A DNA stretch of 64,000 bases, taken from contig JAFWPA010000005.1 in assembly GCA_017509685.1 (NCBI GenBank), positions 39,838 to 103,837 of the forward strand, in the 5' to 3' direction. The notes beneath the pieces are model-generated. The model made no database searches. It saw nothing but the letters and a program-made list of their open reading frames with translations, and was not told the DNA's origin. Every line of letters begins with the position of its first letter. The first letter of the stretch is position 1. Below are positions 28,221 to 39,190 of this stretch, one piece after another. The DNA is from Bacteroidales bacterium. GTDB lineage: Bacteria; Bacteroidota; Bacteroidia; Bacteroidales; UBA932. The translations under genes and the position numbers were made by a program.

Positions 28221-29694
28221 CGCTCTCCTTCTCCTTTCGGCCTGTACCGCAAAGGTCCCCTATGGGGAGACCGTGAGCCTGGACCAGGCCACCCTGATGG
28301 ATAAGATCCGGGGCGGCTGGTACGGCCAGACCATCGGCTGCACCTACGGCGGTCCCACGGAGTTCAAGTATAAGGGCGGGCTCATCATGGACGAGATTCC
28401 CATCCCCTGGTACGACAACTACATTTACGACACCTACATCGAGGACCCCGGCCTGTACGACGACGTCTATATGGACCTCACGTTCCTGGAGACCATGCTC
28501 AAGGAGGGGCTGGACGCGCCCATCGAGGCCTATGCCGATGCCTTCGCCTATGCCGATTACAAGCTGTGGCACGCCAACCAGGCCGCCCGTTACAACATCA
28601 TGAACGGCCGCAGCGCCCCGGAAAGCGGACATTGGAAATACAATCCCCACGCCGACGACATCGACTTCCAGATTGAAGCCGACTTCATTGGCATGCTCTA
28701 TCCCGGCCAGGTGAACAAGGCCAGTGAACTGAGCGACCGCATCGGCCACATCATGAACTACGGCGACGGCTGGTACGGCGGCGTATACATCGGCGCCATG
28801 TACTGCCTGGCCTATGTGTGCCAGGACATCCCCACCATCGTCTCCGAGGCCCTGAAGACCATTCCGGAGGGCACCAAGTTCCACAACACCATCGCCGATG
28901 TCATCAAGTACTGGAAGAAATACCCGAATGACTGGAAGCAGTGCTGGTTCGAAGTGACCAACCGCCACGCCAACGACGTGGGCTGCCCGGAGGGCGTATG
29001 GAACGGCTTCAACATTGACGCCACCATCAACAGCGCCTTCGTGGTGATGGGTCTGCTGTACGGTGAAGGCGATTTCTTCAAGACCATGGACATCGCCACC
29101 CGCTGCGGCAACGACTCCGATTGCAACCCGGCATCGGCCGCCGGCATCCTGGGCGTGATGTACGGCTACAGCGCCATCCCCGAAGAATGGAAGAAGGGCG
29201 CCGAGCGCATCAAGGACATCCCCTTCCCCTACACCTCCCTCTCCCTGGAGCAGGTTTGCCAGGCCAATTACGATTTGCTCATTTCTTGCAACGAAAGTGA
29301 TGGAAACGGCATCTTGTTTACTGTAGAGACGCCGGAAACCGTCCGCTACGAACAATGCTTCGAAGGCATCAAACCAGTCGAGAAACGCGTCCTCAAGAAA
29401 GCTTTCACCACCTCGGTGGACCTTCCTTTCCAGGGCAACGGCATTGTGGTGGAAGGCAGCGTCCGCAAGACTGGCCACGCCGATGACAGCTATGTAGCAG
29501 ACGTCACGGCCCTCCTGGATGGTAAGGAGATTGAACACTTTACGATGCCGATTGATTATATCAAGCGGAAGTATGAAATATTCAGCGCCTACTGCTTTGG
29601 CAGCGGGAAGCACGTGCTTACCCTCCGCCTGAACAATCCCCATCCGGATTACGAACTGTATGCCTCTGAAATGGTTGTCTATGATGAAGAGTAG
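28195..29694 (+). CDS. ADP-ribosylglycohydrolase-family lipoprotein, third copy
   Basis: A 499-residue lipoprotein (MKIRITIISALLLLSAC). It is a clear paralogue of the second copy: LMDKIRGGWYGQTIGCTYG, LYDDVYMDLTF and TRCGNDSDCNPASAAGILG align along their length, as do FQIEADF and RIGHIMN. The tandem order points to local duplication followed by divergence. It overlaps the second copy by 26 bases and the esterase gene by 14, so the products are made in a fixed ratio. Different copies may act on different ribosyl linkages. Confidence 0.8.
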   Translation: MKIRITIISALLLLSACTAKVPYGETVSLDQATLMDKIRGGWYGQTIGCTYGGPTEFKYKGGLIMDEIPIPWYDNYIYDTYIEDPGLYDDVYMDLTFLETMLKEGLDAPIEAYADAFAYADYKLWHANQAARYNIMNGRSAPESGHWKYNPHADDIDFQIEADFIGMLYPGQVNKASELSDRIGHIMNYGDGWYGGVYIGAMYCLAYVCQDIPTIVSEALKTIPEGTKFHNTIADVIKYWKKYPNDWKQCWFEVTNRHANDVGCPEGVWNGFNIDATINSAFVVMGLLYGEGDFFKTMDIATRCGNDSDCNPASAAGILGVMYGYSAIPEEWKKGAERIKDIPFPYTSLSLEQVCQANYDLLISCNESDGNGILFTVETPETVRYEQCFEGIKPVEKRVLKKAFTTSVDLPFQGNGIVVEGSVRKTGHADDSYVADVTALLDGKEIEHFTMPIDYIKRKYEIFSAYCFGSGKHVLTLRLNNPHPDYELYASEMVVYDEE

Positions 29695-31183
29695 AATTGT
29701 CTGTCTGCTGATGTGCACGGCACTCCTGGTATCCTGCGGCTGTGAAAAGCAGCGGGACCTGCCTCCCGTGGACCCGTCGGCTTTCCAGCGGTATTCCCAG
29801 GACAACATCCTGGACAGCAAGGTGTTGGGCACCACCGTTAAATACTCTGTGTATTTCCCGGAGAGTTATGCAACCCATCCGGAAAAACGTTATCCGGTTG
29901 TGTATATGCTGCACGGATACGGAGACGATAACAACTCCTGGAACGGCAGCTGGCTCCACGCCAACAACAAGATTGACTACCTTACGGAGAAAGGCATGGG
30001 AGAGATGATCTATGTCTTCCCGCAGGGATTCAAAACCTATTACTGCAATCGCTCCGACAAAACGTTCAGCTACATGGACATGTTTGTCAACGAGCTCATT
30101 CCGCTCATTGACAGCAGCCTGAGGACGCTCCCCGACAAACAGCACCGCGCCGTCACCGGCTATTCCATGGGCGGATTCGGAGCGGCGGCCCTGCCCGAGA
30201 AACACCCCGAACTCTTCATCGCCAGCGCGCCCCTTTCCATGTCGGTAAGGACAGACTGGCAGTATATGGAAGAGTCCCAGGACGGCTGGAACAGCCAGTG
30301 GGGAAAGATCTTCGGCGGTTTCGGACAAAGCGGGGAGGCCCGTATCACGGACTACTACAAACAGCATTGCCCCCTGCATTATTTCAATGCGCAGAATAAA
30401 GAGACGCTTTCCACCGTTCACTGGTATTTCATCTGCGGAGACAATGAGGAAAACCTGCTGTATGCCAACGACGAACTGCACTGCATCCTCCGGGACAACG
30501 GTTATGCCCATTCGTATCGCGTGGTGGACGGCGGTCACAGTTCCTCCGTCTGGATGCCTGCCCTGGACGAAGTGCTGCCCATGTTCGACTACTATATGAA
30601 CGGTGGCAACCTGTGGTCTCCGGATGAAGAGCCCGCCTTTACACCGGGAAGCGTGGAAACCGAACAGGATGGTTCCTACCTCTCCCCCGCCTATAAGGAA
30701 AAGGGAGACGGAACGGCCGTTTTCATCGCTCACAAGAATCTCTCCCGGGAAGACCTGCAAACCCTGATGGCCGTCTGCAAGGACCAGTCTTCCACGGCCG
30801 CCTATGCCCTCCTGCCCTGCAACACAGCCCAGAAGAGCCTCCAGGAATGGATGCAGGAATGGGAAGCCAAGTATCCCCACCAGAAGAAATACATCCTGGG
30901 CGTGGAAGAGGGTGCCCGTGAGGCACTGAGCCTCCCTTCGGCCACCTTCTCCCGCAGCTATTATCTCAATCCCGCCGTGGGAACCATCCAGGTCACCAGC
31001 GGCCAGGAAGTCTACTTCGCCGGAACGGAGCAGGACAACCACTATCGGGATATGGACAAGCTGTACATCGCTTGCAAGCAAAACGAAGCGGCCTTTGAAT
31101 ACCGGGTTGTCAGAAGTTACAAGAACGCTTCCCTCAACCTGTACAACAGTATGAAATCTATTATATCCTATCTTACCTATTAA
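29681..31183 (+). CDS. Esterase D-type lipoprotein with unknown C-terminal domain
   Basis: A 500-residue lipoprotein (lipobox LVSC near residue 18). Residues 40-310 form an esterase of the PF00756 type: GTTVKYSVYFPESY, VVYMLHGYGDDNNSW, nucleophile Ser in VTGYSMGGFGAAAL (about 158) and the His of VDGGHSSSVW. About 190 further residues at the C-terminus are not recognised. Within this operon an acyl-removing enzyme could process acylated ribosyl compounds, such as O-acetyl-ADP-ribose or esterified nucleosides; that is inference. Start is the first of two adjacent ATG codons (29681 or 29684). Confidence 0.75.
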   Translation: MMKSRIVCLLMCTALLVSCGCEKQRDLPPVDPSAFQRYSQDNILDSKVLGTTVKYSVYFPESYATHPEKRYPVVYMLHGYGDDNNSWNGSWLHANNKIDYLTEKGMGEMIYVFPQGFKTYYCNRSDKTFSYMDMFVNELIPLIDSSLRTLPDKQHRAVTGYSMGGFGAAALPEKHPELFIASAPLSMSVRTDWQYMEESQDGWNSQWGKIFGGFGQSGEARITDYYKQHCPLHYFNAQNKETLSTVHWYFICGDNEENLLYANDELHCILRDNGYAHSYRVVDGGHSSSVWMPALDEVLPMFDYYMNGGNLWSPDEEPAFTPGSVETEQDGSYLSPAYKEKGDGTAVFIAHKNLSREDLQTLMAVCKDQSSTAAYALLPCNTAQKSLQEWMQEWEAKYPHQKKYILGVEEGAREALSLPSATFSRSYYLNPAVGTIQVTSGQEVYFAGTEQDNHYRDMDKLYIACKQNEAAFEYRVVRSYKNASLNLYNSMKSIISYLTY

Positions 31184-31202
31184 CCATTAATTTATTAACA
31201 TT

Positions 31203-31952
31203 ATGAAAAAGTTATTCTATGCAATCGCTATCCTGAGCGTAGCAGTTCTTGCAGTTAACTCCTGCAAAAAGAGCACTCCCGAAGAGCCCACCATCAAGAA
31301 GCGTCTTGTCATGTGCGGCGACGAATGGGACAAGTATCACTTCTTCTACAACGCCGACGGCTCCATCAAGGAAGTAAAGCGCAACCTGGACGAGACCACC
31401 GGTGCATGGGAACGCACCTGGACCTTCACCTGGAACGGCAAAAACGCCTCTGTGAAGTATGTCAAGGAAGGTGAAGAGCAGGCTCCCCTCTCCTTCACGC
31501 TGGGCGGCAACGGTTATGTTGAGTCTTTCACCGACACCTGGGGTGATGTCCGCAAGTTCACCTATGACATGGAAGGACACCTCCTCACCGTGTTCAAGGG
31601 CGACGAAAAGAAGTGCAACTGCGTTTGGGAAGGCGGCAACCTCATCAAGTGGTCCCGCTTCACCGAAGAAGGCGAGCAGTACAAGATCCAGAACTTCCTT
31701 GTGGAAAAGAACGAAGCCGGTATCTTCGCCGATGCTACCGACAAGGCTGGCGTAGACCGCTGGATGTTTGAGATCGGCCTCTTCGGCAAGCCTTCCAAGC
31801 TCCTCCTGGACCAGGCTGCCTGGGAAGGCGCCGCTGACAACGCCACCCACAAATACACCAAGGACGCCGACAACTTCGTCACCAAGGTAGAGAAATACTA
31901 TGCCGGCGAACTGGATCAGACCTACGAATACAAGTGGGAACTTCTGCAGTAA
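31203..31952 (+). CDS. Small secreted lipoprotein closing the operon (DUF4595-like)
   Basis: A 249-residue lipoprotein (MKKLFYAIAILSVAVLAVNSC). The repeated beta-hairpin phrases, such as FFYNADGSIKEVKR, FTYDMEGHLLTVFKG and YTKDADNFVTKVEKYY, resemble the YD-like repeats of DUF4595-type Bacteroidales lipoproteins. It comes 19 bases after the esterase and right before a strong terminator. Codons are richer in GCT, GGT and CGT than its neighbours, which may mean high expression. A surface ligand-binding role (SusE/F-like position) is possible; function is unknown. Confidence 0.65.
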   Translation: MKKLFYAIAILSVAVLAVNSCKKSTPEEPTIKKRLVMCGDEWDKYHFFYNADGSIKEVKRNLDETTGAWERTWTFTWNGKNASVKYVKEGEEQAPLSFTLGGNGYVESFTDTWGDVRKFTYDMEGHLLTVFKGDEKKCNCVWEGGNLIKWSRFTEEGEQYKIQNFLVEKNEAGIFADATDKAGVDRWMFEIGLFGKPSKLLLDQAAWEGAADNATHKYTKDADNFVTKVEKYYAGELDQTYEYKWELLQ

Positions 31953-31970
31953 TTCCACTTCCCCCCATCA

Positions 31971-31999
31971 GCCTCCCCCTCCGGGGAGGCTTTTTTTTT
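31971..31999 (+). terminator. Terminator of the ribose-type operon
   Basis: A perfect 8-bp stem (GCCTCCCC with GGGGAGGC), four-base loop and nine T. It closes the 13.5-kb transcription unit. Confidence 0.92.
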
Positions 32000-32028
32000 G
32001 CTTTGCTCCGTGGAAAGTGCTATATTTG
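31997..32028 (+). promoter_or_regulatory. Promoter of asnS overlapping the terminator T run
   Basis: TTTG at 31997-32000, the end of the terminator T tract, stands 20 bases before TATATTTG (32021-32028). The -33 element and terminator tail share bases. Confidence 0.6.
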
Positions 32029-32049
32029 CATGATTGTAGCTAAAAATCT

Positions 32050-33453
32050 ATGGAAACACTCAAAAGAACCAAAATCAAGGCCCTGCTTGCCTCGGAGCCG
32101 GGTGTAGAAGTGCTGGCCAAAGGTTGGGTCCGCACCAAGAGAGGCAACAAACAAGTGAAGTTCATCGCCCTCAATGACGGTTCTACCATCAATAATATCC
32201 AGATCGTGGCCAATACGGAGCTCTTCGACGAAGAACTCATCAAGCGCATCACCACAGGTGCATCCCTCGCCGTCAAAGGTGAGCTGGTAGCCTCCGTGGG
32301 CAGCGGTCAGGCCGTGGAAATCCAGGCCAAGGAGATGGAGGTGCTGGGAGACTGCGACCCCATGCGCTTTCCCCTCCAGAAGAAGGACACCACCCTGGAA
32401 TACCTGCGCAGCGTAGCTCATATGCGCCTGAGGACCAACACCTTCGGCGCCGTGCTGCGCATCCGCAACGCCATGGCCTTCGCCATCCACAAGTTCTTCA
32501 ACGAGAAGGGCTTCGTGTACCTGCACACCCCCCTCATCACCGAATCCGACGCCGAGGGCGCCGGCGACATGTTCCAGGTAACCACCCTGGACCTGAAGAA
32601 CGTCCCGCTGGACAAGAAGGGCAACGTGGACTTCAGCAAGGACTTCTTCGGCAAGAAGACGTCCCTCACCGTATCCGGTCAGCTGGAAGGTGAGCTGGGC
32701 GCAACCGCCGTGGGCGAAATCTACACCTTCGGCCCTACTTTCCGCGCCGAGAATTCCAACACCCCGCGCCACCTGGCCGAGTTCTGGATGATTGAGCCGG
32801 AGATGGCCTTCTACGACATCAACGACAACATGGCCCTGGCCGAGGAATTCGTGAAGTACCTGGTGCAGTACGCCCTGGACAACTGCCTGGACGACCTCCA
32901 GTTCCTGAACGACAAATACGACGACGGCCTCATCGAGCGCATGCGCAGCGTGCTGGGCATCGCCTTCCAGAAGGTCACCTATACCGAAGCCGTGGACATC
33001 CTGGAGAAAGCCGTGGCAAACGGCGTCAAGTTCGAGTACCCGGTGCACTGGGGCACGGACTTCCAGAGCGAGCACGAGCGTTACCTGGTAGAGAAACACT
33101 TCCAGAAACCCGTCATCCTCATCGACTTCCCCAAGGACATCAAGGCCTTCTATATGAAGCAGAACGAGGACGGCCGCACCGTCCGCGGCATGGACGTGCT
33201 CTTCCCCAAGATTGGCGAAATCATCGGCGGATCGGAGCGCGAAGCCTCCCTGGAGAAACTGGAGCAGCGCATCGACGAACTGGGCATGTCCCGCAAGAAC
33301 CTGGAATGGTACATTGACACCCGCCGTTACGGCAGCGTGCCCCACAGCGGTTTCGGCCTGGGCTTTGAGCGCCTGCTGCTCTTCGTCACCGGCATGGCCA
33401 ACATCCGCGACGTCATTCCTTTCCCCCGTACTCCGAAAAATGCAGAATTCTAG
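32050..33453 (+). CDS. asnS: Asparaginyl-tRNA synthetase
   Basis: Class II synthetase charging tRNA-Asn; 467 residues, normal length. The N-terminal OB-fold anticodon-binding domain covers residues 1-110 ([26 protein letters not shown]). Motif 2 is [21 protein letters not shown] and motif 3 is [16 protein letters not shown] near the end. The text [19 protein letters not shown] favours AsnRS over AspRS. It begins a run of co-directional genes reaching 36815. Confidence 0.96.
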   Translation: METLKRTKIKALLASEPGVEVLAKGWVRTKRGNKQVKFIALNDGSTINNIQIVANTELFDEELIKRITTGASLAVKGELVASVGSGQAVEIQAKEMEVLGDCDPMRFPLQKKDTTLEYLRSVAHMRLRTNTFGAVLRIRNAMAFAIHKFFNEKGFVYLHTPLITESDAEGAGDMFQVTTLDLKNVPLDKKGNVDFSKDFFGKKTSLTVSGQLEGELGATAVGEIYTFGPTFRAENSNTPRHLAEFWMIEPEMAFYDINDNMALAEEFVKYLVQYALDNCLDDLQFLNDKYDDGLIERMRSVLGIAFQKVTYTEAVDILEKAVANGVKFEYPVHWGTDFQSEHERYLVEKHFQKPVILIDFPKDIKAFYMKQNEDGRTVRGMDVLFPKIGEIIGGSEREASLEKLEQRIDELGMSRKNLEWYIDTRRYGSVPHSGFGLGFERLLLFVTGMANIRDVIPFPRTPKNAEF

Positions 33454-33456
33454 CCT

Positions 33457-34083
33457 ATGTTAGTCATCGGTATTGCCGGCGGTTCCGGCTCAGGTAAGAC
33501 GACGGTGGTGAGAGCCATCACCGAACAACTCCAGGGTAGGGTTGTGGTTATTCCGCAGGATTCCTATTACAAGGATTCCAGCCACGTTCCGGCCGAGGAA
33601 AGGAAGAACATCAACTTCGACCACCCCGACGCCATCGACTGGAAGCTGATGTGCCAGCAGATTCGGGAGCTCAAGGCCGGCAAAACCATTGAGCAGCCGG
33701 TGTACTCCTACATCACCTGCTCCCGTTCCACCACGGAAACCATCACCGTGGAGCCCGCCGACGTCATCATCGTGGAAGGCATCCTCATCTTCACCTGCAA
33801 GGAACTGCGGGACCAGATGAACATCAAGATTTTCGTGGATGCCGATGACGACGACCGCGTGCTGCGCATCATCGTGCGGGACATCGCCGAACGCGGCCGT
33901 ACCATCGAGACGGCCATCGAGCACTACTGCGACACCGTAAAGCCCATGCACCTGCAGTTCATCGAACCGTCCAAGCGTTATGCCGATGTCATCGTCCCCC
34001 AGGGCGGCCATAACAAGGTGGCCATCGACATCATCACCAATACCGTAGAAAAAGCGCTGCAGAAGAAAAAACGCCGCAAATGA
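33457..34083 (+). CDS. udk: Uridine kinase
   Basis: It phosphorylates uridine and cytidine with GTP or ATP in pyrimidine salvage. The 208 residues start with the P-loop GIAGGSGSGKTTVV and contain QDSYYKDSSH, INFDHPDAIDW and IIVEGILIF, all standard for uridine kinase. It lies three bases after asnS and overlaps the next gene by four bases. Its salvage role is compatible with uptake of nucleosides by the neighbouring ribose-type operon, but the two units are separated by a terminator. Confidence 0.94.
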   Translation: MLVIGIAGGSGSGKTTVVRAITEQLQGRVVVIPQDSYYKDSSHVPAEERKNINFDHPDAIDWKLMCQQIRELKAGKTIEQPVYSYITCSRSTTETITVEPADVIIVEGILIFTCKELRDQMNIKIFVDADDDDRVLRIIVRDIAERGRTIETAIEHYCDTVKPMHLQFIEPSKRYADVIVPQGGHNKVAIDIITNTVEKALQKKKRRK

Positions 34084-34793
34084 AGCTGACTCCGGACCAG
34101 CGGGCAGGACTGTATATCACCGTGAGCATCCATCTCGCGGTGATTATCGTTTTGCTGGCTGTAAGGATTGGCGCCGAAGTGCAGCGGGAGAACAGCTTCG
34201 TGCTGGATTTCACCGCGCAGGAAGCGGCCGAACGTCTGCAGGAGCGCATCCGCATGCAGCAGACCGTGGAGGCCCAGCTGGAGCAGATGCTGGCGGAACA
34301 GGGCGGCGTCGCCATCCGCAACATCACCGTGGACCGGAACACCACCCTCAAGGACGACCGCGGCACCGACGCCGACAAGCTGTACGAAGAAGCCGAACGC
34401 CTGGCGCGGGAGTTGCAGGAAGGGCAGAGCCGGGCCGATGAAAGCCAGGACAGCTTTGCCGCCGTGCAGGAAGAGCGGAAAGAGAAAAAGAAGGAAGAGG
34501 CCAAGCCCTACAGCGGCCCCTCCGTGCTCTCCTGGAGCCTGGACGGACGCAAGGCCAGCCGCCTGCCCATCCCCGCCTACCGCTGCTATGGCGGCGGCGA
34601 GATAACCGTGGTCATCACCGTGAACAATCGCGGCGATGTACTCAACGCCAAGGTAGACGAAGGCGTCTCCTCCCAGGACCACTGCCTGCGGGAATTCGCC
34701 ATCCGCGCCGCACGGCTGTCCAAGTTTTCGGCCGCTCCCGAGGCCCCTGCCCGGCAAATGGGAACCATTACCTATGCCTTTATCGCACAGTAA
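34080..34793 (+). CDS. TonB-like protein
   Basis: The 237 residues show one N-terminal membrane segment (LYITVSIHLAVIIVLLAVRI, about residues 11-30), a charged coiled-coil middle (residues 45-140), and a C-terminal region GGGEITVVITVNNRGDVLNAKVDEG with the strand pattern of TonB C-terminal domains. The middle is acidic and helical, not Pro-rich as in classic TonB. It may couple an ExbB/ExbD motor to a receptor, or act in envelope anchoring. It overlaps udk by four bases. Confidence 0.6.
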   Translation: MKLTPDQRAGLYITVSIHLAVIIVLLAVRIGAEVQRENSFVLDFTAQEAAERLQERIRMQQTVEAQLEQMLAEQGGVAIRNITVDRNTTLKDDRGTDADKLYEEAERLARELQEGQSRADESQDSFAAVQEERKEKKKEEAKPYSGPSVLSWSLDGRKASRLPIPAYRCYGGGEITVVITVNNRGDVLNAKVDEGVSSQDHCLREFAIRAARLSKFSAAPEAPARQMGTITYAFIAQ

Positions 34794-34796
34794 GTT

Positions 34797-35648
34797 ATGA
34801 AAGGAAAAGCTCTGATATGCGCCCTGGCGCTCACCGTGGTTTCCCCGCTCCTGAGGGCGCAGGGAAATGTTTCCACGCGCAGCCATCGGCTGGCCGATTT
34901 CACCGACAAGGTGACGCAGGTGGTGCTCTCTGGCGACGCCCTGGTCACCGACGCCCTCCGGCAGGAAGTGGTGACGGGCTGGACGGCATCGGCCTTTGAA
35001 TTCTGCACCATGGAACAGTTCGAGAAACGAAAGACCCAGGACAAATACTACTTCCTCCTGGTGCTGGACGAACAGTTCAAGGGAGAGGAGGAGCCCGGCG
35101 TGAGTTTCCTCACCCTGCTCAAAGGCGGGGCCGAGGCCCAGAAAGGCATTTCCGCCATGCACCAGGTGGTGGCCCTTCCGCTGGTAGCCGCCCAAGGCGG
35201 CAGCGGCCGGGAGCTCATCTATCTGGGCAGTCTGGTGAAAGCCGTACAGGAATATACCCTGGATGCCATGGAAAGCGAGAAAGTGGCCTACGGAATGGAA
35301 AATTGGGTGAACCACAACTTCAAGAAATGGGGCAAGGGAAAACAGATTCTCATCGGCGCCGATGACGTGGCAGCCTCCGTCTCGGAAAAAGACCTTTCCC
35401 AGCTGTTCACGCCCACTTTCCAGGTGGTGGATACCGCCGACGCAGACCAGGCATACCTGGACGCCGCCTTCAGCACCCTGGTGGGTTATGTGGTGGCACC
35501 CGTCACCCCGGGCAAGGGTTCCTGGTGCTACAAGATGCTCTTCGAGACCGACACCCATACGCTCTTCTACTTCGCCAAACACAAGATAGACGCCAAAAAA
35601 GGCGTGGGATTCCTAACGGAAGACCTCAGAAAATTCTCCAAGAGATAA
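34797..35648 (+). CDS. Secreted protein of unknown function
   Basis: A 283-residue protein with a signal peptide (MKGKALICALALTVVSPLLRAQ). No membrane segment, lipobox or known motif is seen. Middle and C-terminal regions look like a mixed alpha/beta globular domain (for example KQILIGADDVAASV). The stop overlaps the start of the M16 peptidase gene (TAATG), and it lies three bases after the TonB-like gene. Co-expression suggests an envelope role. I do not recognise the family. Confidence 0.6.
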   Translation: MKGKALICALALTVVSPLLRAQGNVSTRSHRLADFTDKVTQVVLSGDALVTDALRQEVVTGWTASAFEFCTMEQFEKRKTQDKYYFLLVLDEQFKGEEEPGVSFLTLLKGGAEAQKGISAMHQVVALPLVAAQGGSGRELIYLGSLVKAVQEYTLDAMESEKVAYGMENWVNHNFKKWGKGKQILIGADDVAASVSEKDLSQLFTPTFQVVDTADADQAYLDAAFSTLVGYVVAPVTPGKGSWCYKMLFETDTHTLFYFAKHKIDAKKGVGFLTEDLRKFSKR

Positions 35649-36283
35649 TGACCACCGGCACTTCTCCCCAGGGACTGGGCTATGCGCTGCGCCGCAGCGG
35701 GCGGGCCGTGGCTTACTGCGCCCTCAGCATCGGCTGCGGCACGCGGGACGAACAAGGCTATCCCGCCGGCATCGCCCATTTCGTAGAGCACAACCTGTTC
35801 CGCGGCACCCGGCGCAAAAGCGCGGCGGTAATCAACGGCTACCTGGACAAACTGGGCGGCGAACTCAACGCCTACACCACCAAAGAGGAGATTGTCCTGC
35901 ACGCTACCGTGCTCAAAGAAGACTGGAAGAAGGCCGCCGCGCTGCTCTTCGAACTGGCCACGGAAGCCACGTTCCCGGAAAGCGAAATCGAGACCGAACG
36001 CGGCGTGGTCCTGGACGAAATCATCTCCTACAAGGACAATCCGGCCGAAGACGTTTACGACCGCTTCGAGTCCCTCCTCTTCGAAGGCACTCCCCTGGCC
36101 ACCCCCATCCTGGGCACTGCCGCCAGCGTGAAGAAGATTACGCCGGCCATGCTGCGCCGGTTTGTGGCCGAAAAGTTTGTCCCGGAAAAGATGGTCCTCT
36201 CCGTAGTGGCCGATATCGGCGAAACCGTCCTGGAAAAGGATGTTCTAAAACTCATCGATCATGTCTTTTCACAAGGTAGTTGA
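35648..36283 (+). CDS. M16 zinc peptidase, N-terminal half (frame broken)
   Basis: The 211 residues form the catalytic half of an M16-type metallopeptidase: AGIAHFVEHNLFRGT contains the inverted zinc motif HxxEH (about residues 40-44) and the downstream Glu lies in ETERGVVLDEIISYKDNP. The frame ends shortly after QLIDH-type text (ending VFSQGS). The natural continuation is in the +1 frame from 36261 on, so the complete protein would be about 388 residues, the usual size of single-chain bacterial M16B enzymes. Either a one-base insertion in the T run at 36266-36269 broke the gene, or it is a true two-gene split. The start at 35648 is favoured by the overlap with the upstream stop. Confidence 0.75.
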   Translation: MTTGTSPQGLGYALRRSGRAVAYCALSIGCGTRDEQGYPAGIAHFVEHNLFRGTRRKSAAVINGYLDKLGGELNAYTTKEEIVLHATVLKEDWKKAAALLFELATEATFPESEIETERGVVLDEIISYKDNPAEDVYDRFESLLFEGTPLATPILGTAASVKKITPAMLRRFVAEKFVPEKMVLSVVADIGETVLEKDVLKLIDHVFSQGS

Positions 36284-36811
36284 CAAGCGGCACCACGAGG
36301 TGAATGCGGTAATCGGTTGCAAGGCACCGTCGCTGTACGAGATGCCCGACCGGCTGGTGTGCGCCATGCTGGCGAACATCCTGGGCGGCCCTGCTTCCAA
36401 TTCCCTGTTGAATAAGGAGTTACGGGAAAAGCGAGGCTGGGTGTACGGCATCGAGTGCTCCTACACGCAGTACGCCGACACCGGCATTCTGGCCATTACT
36501 TTCGGCTGTGACAAGCCCAATCTGGAAGCGTGCCAAAAGGCCATCGACAAGATCCTGAAACGGCTGTGCGAAGTCCCCTTCACGCCCGCCCAGCTCAAAG
36601 CCTACCGCAAGCAGCTCCTGGGACAGCTGGCCATCAGCGCCGACGCCGGAGAGGCCCAGTGCCTGTCCATGGGCAAGAGCATGCTTGCCTGGGGCACCAT
36701 CATGTCCCCGGAAGAAACCCGGAACGCCATCCAGGCCATCACCCCCGAAGACCTGCAAAAAATGGCTGTCCGCCTTTTCAGCCCGGACAGCCTGTGTTCA
36801 TTGGTATATCT

Positions 36812-36815
<4 letters not shown>
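36261..36815 (+). CDS. M16 peptidase, C-terminal half
   Basis: The 184 residues match the non-catalytic second half of M16 peptidases: LANILGGPASNSLLNKELREKRGWVYGIECSYTQYADTG is the conserved substrate-holding R/Y region. There is no zinc motif. It overlaps the first half by 23 bases in another frame and its own ATG stands only three codons before homology begins. If separately translated it would have to assemble with the first half, as in heterodimeric M16 enzymes. Its 3' end overlaps recQ by four bases. Confidence 0.72.
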
Positions 36816-39016
<2,201 letters not shown>

Positions 39017-39142
39017 GGTGGTTAGTTTAAGTTGTTTTTGTAATGATAACCATTTTTTGCGACATTTCCAAATGTTTTTGCACTTCATACTCAAAAAGTT
39101 ACCATCCGTCAGTATAATTTAGGCTATGTCAGAAAAAATTAC

Positions 39143-39150
39143 TATCTTTG
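39143..39150 (+). promoter_or_regulatory. -7 box of the FKBP gene
   Basis: TATCTTTG, 40 bases before the ATG, with an A-rich leader. The -33 region is weak (TTTA). Confidence 0.5.
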
Positions 39151-39190
39151 CAAATTAGAAACGAAAGAAAACTTTAAAATTTTTTATTAT

